This document shows, piece by piece, positions 51,127 to 62,200 of a stretch of 64,000 nucleotides of DNA. Both the position numbers and the translations under genes were made by a program. The stretch comes from Holacanthus passer (taxonomy: Eukaryota; Chordata; Actinopteri; Pomacanthidae). The notes beneath the pieces are model-generated. The model did not search any database. It saw only the letters and a list, made by a program, of their open reading frames with translations, and was not told where the DNA came from. The stretch lies in NCBI GenBank assembly GCA_025331565.1, contig JAFREQ010000041.1:1550001-1614000 (forward strand), in the 5' to 3' direction. How positions within the stretch are numbered: position 1 is the stretch's first letter; every line of letters starts with the position of its first letter.

Positions 51127-51310
51127 GGTGGTGCTTTGAGCTAGATGCAAACATATCTTTACTTTAGTGTGTTAGCATGCTTACAAAGTACATCTGATAG
51201 GACTGTCATTACTTTTGCAGGTGTTTGTTCATAAAACAAAGCACTGAACAAATTAAAATGTTGACCTGATGATGGCATGTGCACGGGAACATATTTTAAG
51301 GGGGTTGCCA
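51127..51310 (+). mobile_element. Family B dispersed repeat, copy 2
   Basis: It shares TTTTGCAGGTGTTTGTTCAT and AAAACAAAGCACTGAACAAA with copy 1 at 35870-35915, in the same orientation, and then extends into TGACCTGATGATGGCATG. It has no coding content. Confidence 0.55.
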
Positions 51311-53289
51311 TGGATACATGCATGCCTGCAGCACATGTGGATTAATATTTAGAATTGAGATTTTCAAGATTCATGCTTCAGTAATTTATTGCCATATTAA
51401 CTTTAGAGTCCATTTCGGCTTCACTTTGGTGTGAAGTAATCCTATAACTCAACAGTGATAAACATGTTACTCAACAGTTAACATATAACCACACAGTACA
51501 TAGAGGAAATGTCCATAAAACATACTGTTACAATTATAATAAATACAACTGAATGCAACCATATGGCCCATGCCCAAACAGTTAGATAAAGTAAACAACT
51601 GACAGATGTCTTACATTTTCTGCAGTTAAATCTGAAACTTGCTTGGAGATTATATTACAGCAGCATAAAAAGTAGCATCCATCTGATTGAGGTTGTTTTT
51701 ATCTCCTTACTTCCACAAGTCGATAGTGAGTTCATTTCTGTTCTACGCACGCAAGAGGACACCGACGGCTCTGTTTTCTTGAACCCTGCAGCACAGCCAG
51801 ATCGCAGCTAAGTGTGCCCTACCCAGGCAAGGCTCGCCCGGTGCACCTGTCGTACATTTGGGCACAAGATGAGATCAGAAAAAATACGTGAGCAAACATT
51901 ATAGGTTGTGGGCTCTGATGCACTGACAGCTTGGGAATCCCATGGAGAGTTCACTCAGAGAAAACCTGTTGTCTGGGATGTACAGAGCTTTACATATGAA
52001 CACAGCAGCTCCAATATCCTGCCGTGAGAAGATGACGTCTCTTCTTGCTTGGATTGTCCGGGACATGGTGAAGATCTTATGGTCACCATGTTATCCATGT
52101 TGGAATGATCCATACAATAGCCATCTACATTTCAACACCAATGCCACAAATGCTAATGTCGTAAATAAACCAAAGTTCAGTTAGATTTGACAGTTTACTT
52201 GCAAAAATAATTGCACACAATCTGGGAACAAAATAGTTTTTAATTTTCATATTATGGCATAAACGTGATCATAGCTACACCTCCACCTGTATTATAATTA
52301 CAAATGTGGAGCTCGAGGTGATACTTTGGCTAAACATGATAAAAAAAAAAGATGACACACAGTGTTTGAGATGGAGATGCCAGGGGAAACTGGCAGGAAC
52401 AGACGGTACTGAAGGAGTTATTAGTGGAGAGAGAAGTTTTAAGGAATCTACCATTTTTCACGAGACTGTGTGAACTGTTTTCAACATGTTTGTCTCCAAC
52501 ACGCCTGCTGATTTGCAATAGAAGCCGTGTAGAATAATTAATCTAATCGACTATTTTGGCAAAAGGGATCTGCAGTACGTGATTGTGCCTTGAGGGCGTG
52601 CAACATCTCTCCAGTTCGAGACAGGTGCAGATGCCTTCAGATGGCAGCAGGTATCAGTCACCAAAGTTAAAGAAAGGCCTTCAGTGCAGACTATTAACTG
52701 ACTTTGACAACAGGTCTCACTCAATAATCTTTATTGCTCGCTTGCATTGATGCCACGACCGGAGCAAATCTTTTTCCTGTGTTATCAAATGTCAGCTGGC
52801 TGAAAAAGGTAGAATAACAGTAGTAAGACAAGCAAAACATGAATAAAGGAGTCTGTGTAATTTCATCAAATAAAGTGACCTAAACACTGTGGAACACAAG
52901 TGTACTGAGCTGTCAAGCAGTAAGACACACACTCCCATACTCACTCTTGACACCAAAATTGCAGTACGTTCCTAGATTGGCGTCGCCACTGTCTCTGCCA
53001 TGCCTCTTCTCTCAGTGTGGTGAGATTATGAAACAACACAATAAGAAGACATGGAATTGTTTCAGGACGAAGGCTTTCTGCCAGACAGCATTAACACCAG
53101 TTTATAAATGCACATGTGGATGCAAAGGTAATATACAGCCTCACTGGCACTACTGGACGCTGTGTCCCTTTTTCCACAGTGCACATTTTTTTAGTTGGTT
53201 TTAGAAGAATTTAGGTAAAGAAATGGGATTTTTTTGCAAGAAAGCTAAGGCTGTTCATATCATGTTTTGGGTGACAGGTTGTGAACAGT

Positions 53290-53630
53290 AACTACAACCA
53301 TGATTCCAAAAAACATAAATAAAACTGAATGCAATCATTTGTTCATCCTTTTTGACAAATAGTCAACCGAGTGCATAGACAATACTTTTAATGCTGTCTC
53401 ATCACATTCATTGATTTTTGTAAATATATCTTTATTCTGAATTTGATGTCAGCAGCATGTTTTTAACAAGTTGGGACAGGAGCAACAAAAGACTGTGAAA
53501 GTTGTGGACTGATCCAAAAACATCTGTTTGGATCATTCCACAGGTAAACAGGTTCATTGGTAACAGGTGATAGGATCATGACTGGGTATGAAAGGTTCAT
53601 CCTGGAAAGATGCTCTGTGCAGCTTTAAGA
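53290..53630 (-). mobile_element. Family D dispersed repeat, copy 2 (inverted)
   Basis: On the plus strand it carries CATTGATTTTTGTAAATATA, AAGTTGGGACAGGAGCAACA and AAAGACTGTGAAAGTTGTGG, then AGGTAAACAGGTTCATTGGT. These are the reverse complement of copy 1 at 44370-44450, with an extension toward the element interior that copy 1 has lost. No transposase frame remains. Confidence 0.65.
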
Positions 53631-53899
53631 ATCAGTCAAATGCTGGCAAGATATGTTTGCATTCTAATCAAGTGAAAGGTAGGTAATGTAAACAGTAACC
53701 AGGAGGCCATCACGTGTCTTCTCCAGGGATGAAACAGCAAATCATTTCAGAACAGGGATAGGCACCTACTGCCTTCTAATTAATTTGGTGTTCTGTTGAT
53801 ACTCCGTACCGACCGTACAGTATATAATGACATATTGCTTCCTTCAAGCACTGTAGATTTTACAGATAACTTTATTTAGTACAAAAATTTCAGCCTTCA

Positions 53900-54115
53900 G
53901 GCGTTCGCATTAATAATGCATTGACGGCTGGAGATGTGAATTTGAGCGCTGAAACAAATGTTATCAGCAGTGACGAGAGCACCTTCTGGTGTTAAAGGAA
54001 ATCATCTCTCCTGATGGCGCTGGTCTCCCCCTTCTTCTCTAATTATCCCTTTTCTGAGCCAATCATTTGAACGTAATAATTCTATTCACGCATAGAAATG
54101 AGCCATGTCCTCTTC
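53900..54115. promoter_or_regulatory. Candidate conserved non-coding block
   Basis: It contains GCATTAATAATGCATTGACG, a near-palindrome, followed by AATGTTATCAGCAG (GATA-like) and CTCTAATTATCCC (OTX/PITX-like TAATCC variants). It starts about 270 bases right of family D copy 2. Confidence 0.25.
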
Positions 54116-55606
54116 TCTAGTGAATATTTATAGCGCAATGCAAAGCAATCGACTGCCTTTTCCCTCCAAGCCAGACAATTTGGACTTCATCAATATGTAT
54201 TTCCAAGGACTTCTGGAAAAGGCACTTCAAAGGAACTTCATCAAGGATTCCTTTTGTCTTTTCAGTTGGTCTCATAAGTGAGCCCACATACCCTCTTTTC
54301 TCTCTGGGTTTGACGTATATCAATAAATTATTCCTCTATGGGTTAGTGTGATGTCTCACTCAAAGAATTTCCTTGCTCTGCTTTGGGGGGAGAGAAAAGC
54401 ACCAGGACATCCTTCCAGACCGTGGGTCCTTTTCATTATGCTAACATGTCTGCTCGTTTCTCTCGCTAGTGTCTCTTTGTTATGTCTTAGCTCTGTCCAG
54501 CGAGGATGATGTGAGGGAAATGCGACTGGGGAGGCACGAGGACAGAAGAGCTGACGCTGCCAAATGAGGAATCCTTGGTTCCATAGCATCAGTCTTATGA
54601 TGTGCTGCACAGCTGTATCACCTGTCACACCACCTCCACCTAGGATACACCTGTGTTTCCTTGCTCCAAACTCCTCCAAGGTACATTTCAGGGTCTGTAA
54701 AATCCTCTACAATGGCTGAGTTGGAACGATTTCTGGGTCACGGGAGGAAAGGAAGCATACGTTACCATACTGAAAAGCACCCAGTGTTTTCATGTCAGTA
54801 GAAATGCATGAAAATACAATGATGAAAAAAAAAAATGTGTTGGAAGATGAGCTGGAATATTTTAGCAGAAGTCAAGTAAAGGTACAGTTTATCTGCTTTT
54901 AGAGAGTCTTAGTAAAACAACTGCATCACATTTGCTGAGGCAAACGCAAGCTATTGTAACAGCAACTCTTCTTATACCCAGGAGGCAGCGCAGTGGGGAT
55001 GTAGGAGGATGGGATGCCCTTGTTTACACAAATAATTCAATGTTTCCCTGTGTTAACAAAAGATTTTAGAAAATATCTGTTAAACCCACATCTTTTCTCC
55101 CTGTTGTTCCCACCGTATGAGCAAATAATCTGCTACTTATGGTACATGTTCAAAGCAAAGGTGGTCCTGAAAGCAGTGTAAACTTACCTTGTTCACTCTT
55201 GCCTGCAACTAAACTTCAGACTTTCTTCTCCGAGTCTTGTTTATAGCCAGTTGGAGGATGTTTCATGCCAGTGAAAAGAACAAATAAGAGACTCTCTCTC
55301 TTTTTTCAAATGAAAAGTTGAGTTCGTATAATGAAGTGCACCTTTTCATTTTTGCTTTTACAACCTTGCTTTGTCAAGTACGCCATGGCCAGTAGCTTAT
55401 GGTTGCTAACACTATATTATTGTGTCACTGACATTACTGAATACATTAACTGACCTTATGGCTCCTCTCTTCTTGTGCTAATGGTAAACTACATTTTATC
55501 CTGTCATTGACTCACACAGCGTGCCTCATTTGAGAATTGTTTGCAATGCATTTCTGGTATTTGCTGCAGCAACACAGTGGTCCTACTTGTTTAATGAAGA
55601 TGTAAC

Positions 55607-56030
55607 TGTCATGTCTCCAGCAGCATCCCAGGTCACGTCTTCGCTGTTTTCATTGTTTGTTGTACTTCATGTTTCATTTTCCTGTCATTCACCTCTCTTC
55701 TCGTTCCAGATCCCCACTTCAAGCCTGCGCTCTTCCTGCCATTGTGATTGTGTGCCCAGCCCTAACTGGCTTCACCTGTGTCTGCCCTCTCCTACAGTGG
55801 TTAGTCTCTGCCTTCTGTGCTAGTTTGTTTTCGTCTTTTGTGTCAAACGTTTCAACATTCCTAGTGTTCAGTGTTCCTGTTCAGTGTTTTGATTGATCTT
55901 TGATTGGTCTTTTTACAAGCCCGATTTCCAAAAAAGAGTCCAGAGTCTTGCTCTGGTAGTGCGTGCCTCCCAACCTTCAAACAGGACTCCCTCATTTTCT
56001 CCAGGTATTCACCTTTTCCTGACCGCAACA
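55607..56030 (-). mobile_element. Shorter relative of the 7689-8301 repeat, inverted
   Basis: Read on the minus strand the block starts TGTTGCGGTCAGG and ends GGAGACATGACA. Its interior is purine-rich (AACACTGAACAGGAACACTG and similar), like the element at 7689. The 100-codon open frame in the plus strand (55521-55823) is the pyrimidine-rich complement and is not protein-like. The match to the first element is one of layout and ends, not base-by-base identity. Confidence 0.4.
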
Positions 56031-57346
56031 GTTTTCTGAAGATGGTTCAGAAAATATTAGACTTCCATTAGCTGACATGATTGATCAGCATCAAATGCAT
56101 GATGTGTGTTTGCTGGTTGTTTTGTGGCAGCATGCCGTTAAGTTTGAAGATGAATGAGAGAAAGAGATCCACAGGTCAATTCAGCCAATTGTCTTTGCTC
56201 AGAGGAGGATTCTCATTGAGACATTTCATTTAGTGCCATCATCATACATCAGGTCAAAACATGCCTTAAATTTTTGGCCTCAGGTTTAGGTCTGTTTGTT
56301 GACACCAGAAGTTGCTCAACATCCTCTGAGGTCCATATTTCTCATATATGTTGTTTTATATATGTTTCATGTCTTATATTGTATGTTTGCAAATCTATTT
56401 ATAATTTTTTCTTTCAGATTTTCCATATTGTAATGTAATGAATTTAACAGGGATCCCTTCTTTTTTAGTGGCATTGCTCAGAATGAAGGATTTAAGAATA
56501 GATGGTGTTGCATCCTGTACAGATTGTGAAATCTTTTGAGGCAGATTTGGGTCTATATAACTAAAATCTACTTGACTTGAATTTGGACATTTCCTTGGTT
56601 CATGATGTTAAAACTAACGGCTGGATTTCCCATAATTAACGGCTGTATTTTCCCTGTGACCTTTCCTGTAGCATCAAGATGAGTCCTAGGTTAAGTTCCA
56701 CACAAAAAATATGGTATATAATATAATTGTAATAATAATTGTAATAGGGAAACTAGCACACAATCTCCAGTTGCCCTACATTCCTGCTCCCCAGAAAATG
56801 AACCTCTTGCATTCTCTCTGGTGGCACTATCATACAGTACTCTACACCATCTAATGACTGGATTGCCATGAACTATGGTGTAAATATTCATAGACCCTTT
56901 TGGCTGTCCTGGCAAATTGACCTTACCTCTCTGACTGTACTCATGAAGCCAGAACTACCACTTGTAGCCTACATAGCATATATTTCAAAGTCTAGTGGAA
57001 GTTGCTATGAAATTTTCATGCCAACTTAATGCTCCCCAGTGGACCTCTGTTCGACTCCAACAGTATCAGCCTACTGTACACCCCAGTAAGTTTCCACTCA
57101 CATATAAGATAAAAAAAATAATCTGTTGAAGGTGTGTTGAGTTTTGCAAAGGCAGTAGTGGATGGAAACAGATTAAAATCAGCTCTGGGCGCAGTAGTTT
57201 GAGGTGAAGATGCATCTGCATGAGTTGAAAATGTTTCAACTTTAGCAAAAAGTTTGTGCTTATCCTGAAGGCTTATGAAAAAATAAATGCATGTACTGTA
57301 ATGCTTTTATACCTTAATAGACCAAGCATTTTCACAGTTTGCCTCT

Positions 57347-57350
<4 letters not shown>

Positions 57351-57392
<42 letters not shown>
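57351..57392 (+). repeat. (CA)21 microsatellite
   Basis: Twenty-one uninterrupted CA units are followed by TGTAGGTGG. Confidence 0.97.
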
Positions 57393-57396
<4 letters not shown>

Positions 57397-58729
57397 GGTG
57401 GAATAGCAAGGCACTGGCCTTGTGGTTCAGACAAATTGTTGGCGCTTACATTGTTCACTGGCTACAGCTAACATCTGTACAGTCAGTATGTCATCGGCTG
57501 TATGTGATGAATAAAGCAGACTGCAACTCTGCTGCGGACACATTCAGATAAATAGAGAATATAATGATGCGATAATTAGCTTCACATTCAATCTGAACAC
57601 AGTTTAACAGGCCAGTTGTGTCACTAAAATTTCCATTTGCATACAAGATATTGAATCCACGCTCCCCTGAGGATGAACCCTTTCTGTTCCCCGTCACAGG
57701 TTCAGTGACATGAGAGCAACAGACGCCATTTGACTGATGACAGTTCATGACTGTAGCTCCAGACAGCAAACAGATAGAGTGAGTTAAGTAAAGTTGTTTG
57801 GCATCCATTTGAAAAGATGAAAGATAGATATTTAGTCTGAAGACAGCATCTGTTTTTTTTTCCTTTATATAAATCCTGACAAAGTTTTACAGATGCAGAT
57901 GTTTATTGGCAGCATAAGTCACAGTGCTGTGAAACAATGTTATTACATCTAATAACAGATTCATCATTTGCTGGATTTGTTTTGTTTGTCTGGCCAGTAG
58001 AACTTTTGAAATGCTTAATATCTTACCTGTATGGAGGATTTATGTAAAGACAGATGATCATTAAGAAAAGAGCTTGACTATAAAAACAATATCAAAAAGT
58101 ACCTGGTAGACAATGCTTACACATACAAAGCTTGAAATAAAAGAACTAAGTCTTTGAACATACAGTATTTTTCCTTTATCATTCCTCCATTCAAAGTGAT
58201 GAAAAGCATACAGCCACCCATTGTATTTTTGAACTGACTTGAAGACGGATTACACCACTGCTCTTATCAGTCCTGAAAGCCAAAGCATTCTTGATGTCAG
58301 AGCAAGTTTGACAAATGAGTGCGAGGCGCTCTCTTACAGCGTGTTTGTCATCATGACTGTGACAAGCACGGCACTGATCTGAATAGAGGCAATCTGCTTT
58401 TTCTTTGCCTTTGTCCCTGTGATAGAAAGCGCTCGCCTGCACGGTATGTTTGCTCTTTCTAAATGTGCCAATGAAATATAGAGTCTGGGAAAAGAGCAAG
58501 AAAGCTTTTTTACATCTCTAAAAATTTCATTCGTCTGCCTGTTATGTCTGTTATGGCTTTCCGTGTCTGTACATTTCTTCTGATGCCATCGTTTTCACTC
58601 CACCACCACGGTCGTAAACACTTGAAAAAAAAATCAATACAAAGTACAGTACCAGAAACTCTCTCTCTTGCACAGTCACATGTATCAGAGCCAATGAGTG
58701 CAAAGACAGGCTTTTCTTGACAGAGAGCC

Positions 58730-59240
58730 GTGATTCTCCACCCTGCGGGAACCATTGTGTGGAACCCAACTGCTGGTACCCCCAAAGACAGCCTCTGATC
58801 CCTCAGCGCTTCCTGTAACGGTACCGTGGCCCTGAGGTGGGTCATTGAAAATGACATGCACAGATGTTCATGCGGCTCTGTTGCAGGAAACCAATATAAT
58901 AGGCTGCCATCAATGAACTTGTCACGCTGCGCATTCCCCACCATTGTGAATCAGCCAGACGATGCCAGACTGCATCCTCCGGTGAACAGAGCGCGCTCCC
59001 AGAAGTTCTATTACTCTTTAAGCTTCTCTCAAGATGACACATGAGGACTGAGCGAGAAAGGTGTTTGCCACCTTGCTGGCAGAAAGTCTCTTTATGGATG
59101 TCCCATCAGCCCAGGTAATAAAAGTCCGAGCCATTAAAAGGGCGAGGGAAGGCCTGCGCGCAGCACAGGATGGAGCGTGTGTTCTAAGGGACAGTTGATG
59201 GTGTAAGATGGTAAGCTGCATTAATGAAAATCCCACACTG
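58730..59240. promoter_or_regulatory. GC-rich candidate conserved block
   Basis: A GC-richer stretch is open in several frames on both strands (144, 72, 72, 66 and 72 codons), which reflects stop depletion, not a gene. It includes GGTAATAAAAGTC and GCATTAATGAAAATCC homeodomain-like words. No protein family is recognised. Confidence 0.22.
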
Positions 59241-61857
59241 CTGTCTGGTTCCCATTTGATGGAAAGCTTTGTTTAAGGGATTTAGAGGCCGGCACAGGAG
59301 CCTTTAACACAACAATCTCTCATACTGCCATCTACAGTTACTGAATCCTGCTCCTCACTCACTCTTTCAGTTTGAGTCAGTCCAAATCAGTTCTTCACTG
59401 GCTCTGTCTCCTAGAAATAACCTTCATATGCAACTAATTTCATTAGCATTAGCAAATACATTTTGTAGGAAATATAATACAGACCGAGTTACATTTTTTC
59501 ACTTTCTAATGTGGAAACATTTCTGTTGAACCCATCTGCAATCTGTTCACTTGCAATGAAAAGTGTCAATACTTTCTTGCAGTACTTTGCATTTCTTTCA
59601 ACTGTACATCACGGTCCAAACTCCATCCAATGTCAGATATTGTTGAGAGCTCCAGTAAACTCTGCACAGTCAACCTTGAGTCAAGATTACTTTCTGAATG
59701 CTGGGGTTTATATGCAAACTTATCATTGCCATTGATACAAAAAGGAGAAGAAGAAATATGAAGAAACATGAGCACTTTCAAATAAAGCTGTTTAGATGGT
59801 GTTGCTGAACTATTGGCTTGTTTACAACCTGTCTGATTGTCTGACTGCTCGTGTTTATTGACCTGTTGGACTTCAATGTCCCACACTGTGCTCCCAGACT
59901 TGAGCGATTAACTTGGTGAGTACAATCTCACACAACTGATAGAAGCAATAAGCAGAAGTGTAAAAATAAACCCAAACCTAACAACATGTGGCAAGTACAG
60001 TGCCAACCACTGACCGAAACCTTCTTTATAACCTCTCCCCACGACTGCATTCCAAAGCACTCAAGTCAAGTGAGAGACATACTGAGATAAGTTTATGTCT
60101 GAGCACTTTCAAGATCATGCAAAGCCTGAAACTAAATTGGGAAGAGTCATACTCTTTGACATACTGACTCTTTGACATACAGTACTGGCCATCAAGGTTA
60201 AGATGTAGACCAGCCTCAAGCACTGTACAGCCCTGCCGCTGGAAACATGATACATGTAGACATTGCTGACACTGAAGCTAATATGAGGCATCTTGAAAAA
60301 AGGCTTTTTCAGGAACACACCTTTGACAAAGACATCTCTATTGCAAACCTTGCACACATCGCTACCCCTGTCACAATTAAGAGAAGGTAAATCCGGCAAC
60401 AGCACGGATCACTCTCATATCCAGTAATGAAAATAGGTGGATCCTCTGTCGTTCATATCAAGTAGATGAACAAATGTCAACACAGACACTGTAGGAAATA
60501 TGGGCAAATTGAAGCACAATACAGTCAGATGCTGTTAATACCTTGCATCAACTATAAATCTGGTTTAAAAATATTGAAGTGGAAAAAACATTGCAAGTGA
60601 ACTTTACATTTTTTGTGAAGAGAATTAGTACTAGATAAACATAAATTGTAGGAGCCAGAGCTGTATAAACTAAGAGCTGTCATTATTAAATGTACATTGG
60701 TGTTATACCTGCTGAAAACATTCTCCTGTAAACACTTCAAAGCTCAGATAGTAATGCGAGCATACGTTAGACACTAATGGGATGTAATTACTGTTTCGCA
60801 ACAAAGAGGTTCTCACAGTTTATTTCGAAGAGAACTTTGAGACGATTGCTCGAGGGAGCTAAGTTTCCACCTTTGTTAGCTTTTTTTTTATTCTTTGAGA
60901 AGAGTTATCCTTTTTTCTTACATTACACAATGGCTGCTGTCTGGAATTAAGTGATACCCTGAACAAGTCCAGACCCTCACAGGCGCCACAAGTACTTAAA
61001 GGCAATTGAAAAGGCGTAAGAGATAGGTTGAATCAATAGCCTGTTTTTTTCACTTCCCTGTCAACTCACATTGTTGATATCTCCAGAATGCACACAAAAG
61101 GCTGGCAGACTGCAGCGTAAAAAGGGATGGCACCCTGTATGGTGAGCGGAGCATCCTGGGAATAATTGAGAGAAGTGGCAGTGGAAGTGACGCGAAGATT
61201 AAGCGATTAACGTCCTATAGTAGGAAGCCCAGAGCTCTGGCTTAAATAGGATAGATGCCTGCTGGATACAGTGAATTATACACTCGGCGGTGTATTGTTT
61301 AGGTTTCCAGCTCGCCTGTTCAAACTCAAGTAAGACTTTCTTTTTTTTTAAACAGCACTGTGGGCATCTGGGATGAGGGTGATGGTGAGCCATAGAAAGA
61401 CTGAGCAGCTGATGGAATCCTTTTCTTGTTTCTGCCCTGAATGTTGCATACACACTTTGACCTGAATCAATGGAATTTTAAAACCAGGCTGTGTCTTGAC
61501 TGGGGCTCCCCAGTGTCTATGTGTGTGTGCAGCTGTGTGCATGCATGTGTGTGATTATGTGGAAAATGGTGGTCATTGCTGCAGGGCCACAGAATGAATC
61601 TATTATCTTGGGGAGAGTGTTGGTTCAAAAGTACATTTTTTTAATAGAATCCCACAAAATTCTACACTGCACTGACTCTCAAAATGCCATACTCCTTCAA
61701 TGTAATGTCATTTTATCATCAGGATGCTTTTCTTCTGTGCTGACGTGAACCAGCCAAAACATATACACATCATATTTACTTAAATTGCTGCAATAGTCAT
61801 TATTTTTATATTAACAATGGATCAGTCACTTACATGTAAAATGAAAGGGGTCACTCA
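59241..61857. other. Non-coding around family C copy 2
   Basis: There are frames of under 110 codons only. A TG-rich stretch lies at 61518-61556. No further RNA gene is seen. Confidence 0.5.
59790..59895 (-). mobile_element. Family C dispersed repeat, copy 2 (inverted)
   Basis: Its reverse complement reads GAGCAGTCAGACAATCAGAC and then AGGTTGTAAACAAGCCAATA, matching copy 1 at 47320-47365. A 106-codon minus-strand frame begins in it and runs on into unrelated flanking DNA, so that frame is not a gene. Confidence 0.6.
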
Positions 61858-61920
61858 TGGTGCAGAGGTAGAGAGATGATCTACAACTCTGCAGTTAATC
61901 TCAGTTCGACAGAGCTTTTT
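61858..61920 (+). other. Degenerate tRNA-like Pol III promoter module
   Basis: TGGTGCAGAGG (61858-61868) resembles an A box. AGTTCGACAGA (61903-61913), 34 bases further on, resembles a B box, and T5 follows at 61916. The spacing suits a tRNA or a tRNA-derived SINE head. The stems do not pair well enough to call a tRNA. It sits just upstream of family A copy 3. Confidence 0.35.
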
Positions 61921-61939
61921 AGCAACTTTTCACTTTTTG

Positions 61940-62095
61940 TTTTACGTTTAATCTAATGTTTTTCATTCAGTTCAGCTCAGTTCAGTCTGTCTCCCCAACC
62001 TTCCAGCAGCAGCAGGCAGCTGTTGTTAGTGAAGAGCCTTAGATAAACCTACTGTACACTACCTCCCCAGCACCAAACAGCAGACAAAGTCTACA
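61940..62095 (+). mobile_element. Family A dispersed repeat, copy 3 (truncated)
   Basis: It contains CAGTTCAGTCTGTCTCCCC, CCAGCAGCAGCAGGCAGC, CTACTGTACACTACC and CAGCACCAAACAGCAGAC, closely matching the middle of copy 1. It stops abruptly at a (TA/CA)n stretch at 62096-62118, and a hAT-like terminus follows at once. Confidence 0.6.
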
Positions 62096-62118
62096 TATAC
62101 ATATATATACATATATAC

Positions 62119-62200
62119 CAGGGTTCCTCAAAGTGCAGCCCTCGGGCCAGTGGTAGCCCACAGACACATTTTGTGTGGCCCCCAAATGTGGCATGAAGTG
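62119..62200. mobile_element. hAT-type transposon terminus
   Basis: The sequence CAGGGTTCCTCAAAGTGCAG followed by CCCTCGGGCC resembles the terminal inverted repeats of Charlie-like hAT elements (CAGnGGTTCTCAAAGTGCGG type). The next bases, with paired TGTGGCCC and TGGCATG words, are sub-terminal-like. No matching right terminus was found in the following 2 kb, so only an end fragment is called. Confidence 0.45.

Larger units (their letters stand above)
48031..53289. other. Non-coding around family A copy 2 and family B copy 2
   Basis: AT-rich DNA with short open frames (under 100 codons). A TCTCTC-rich stretch lies at 50625-50652 and a (GT)n of about 16 bases near 50765. Confidence 0.5.
54116..58729. 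other. Non-coding around the 55607 repeat and the CA microsatellite
   Basis: The 107-codon minus-strand frame at 54356-54679 and the 105-codon frame at 57491-57808 have no recognised domain. Nothing else is called. Confidence 0.5.

Noticed and set aside
58510..58944. 144-codon minus-strand open frame
   Set aside because: Overlaps several other open frames in a GC-rich patch and shows no protein family resemblance.
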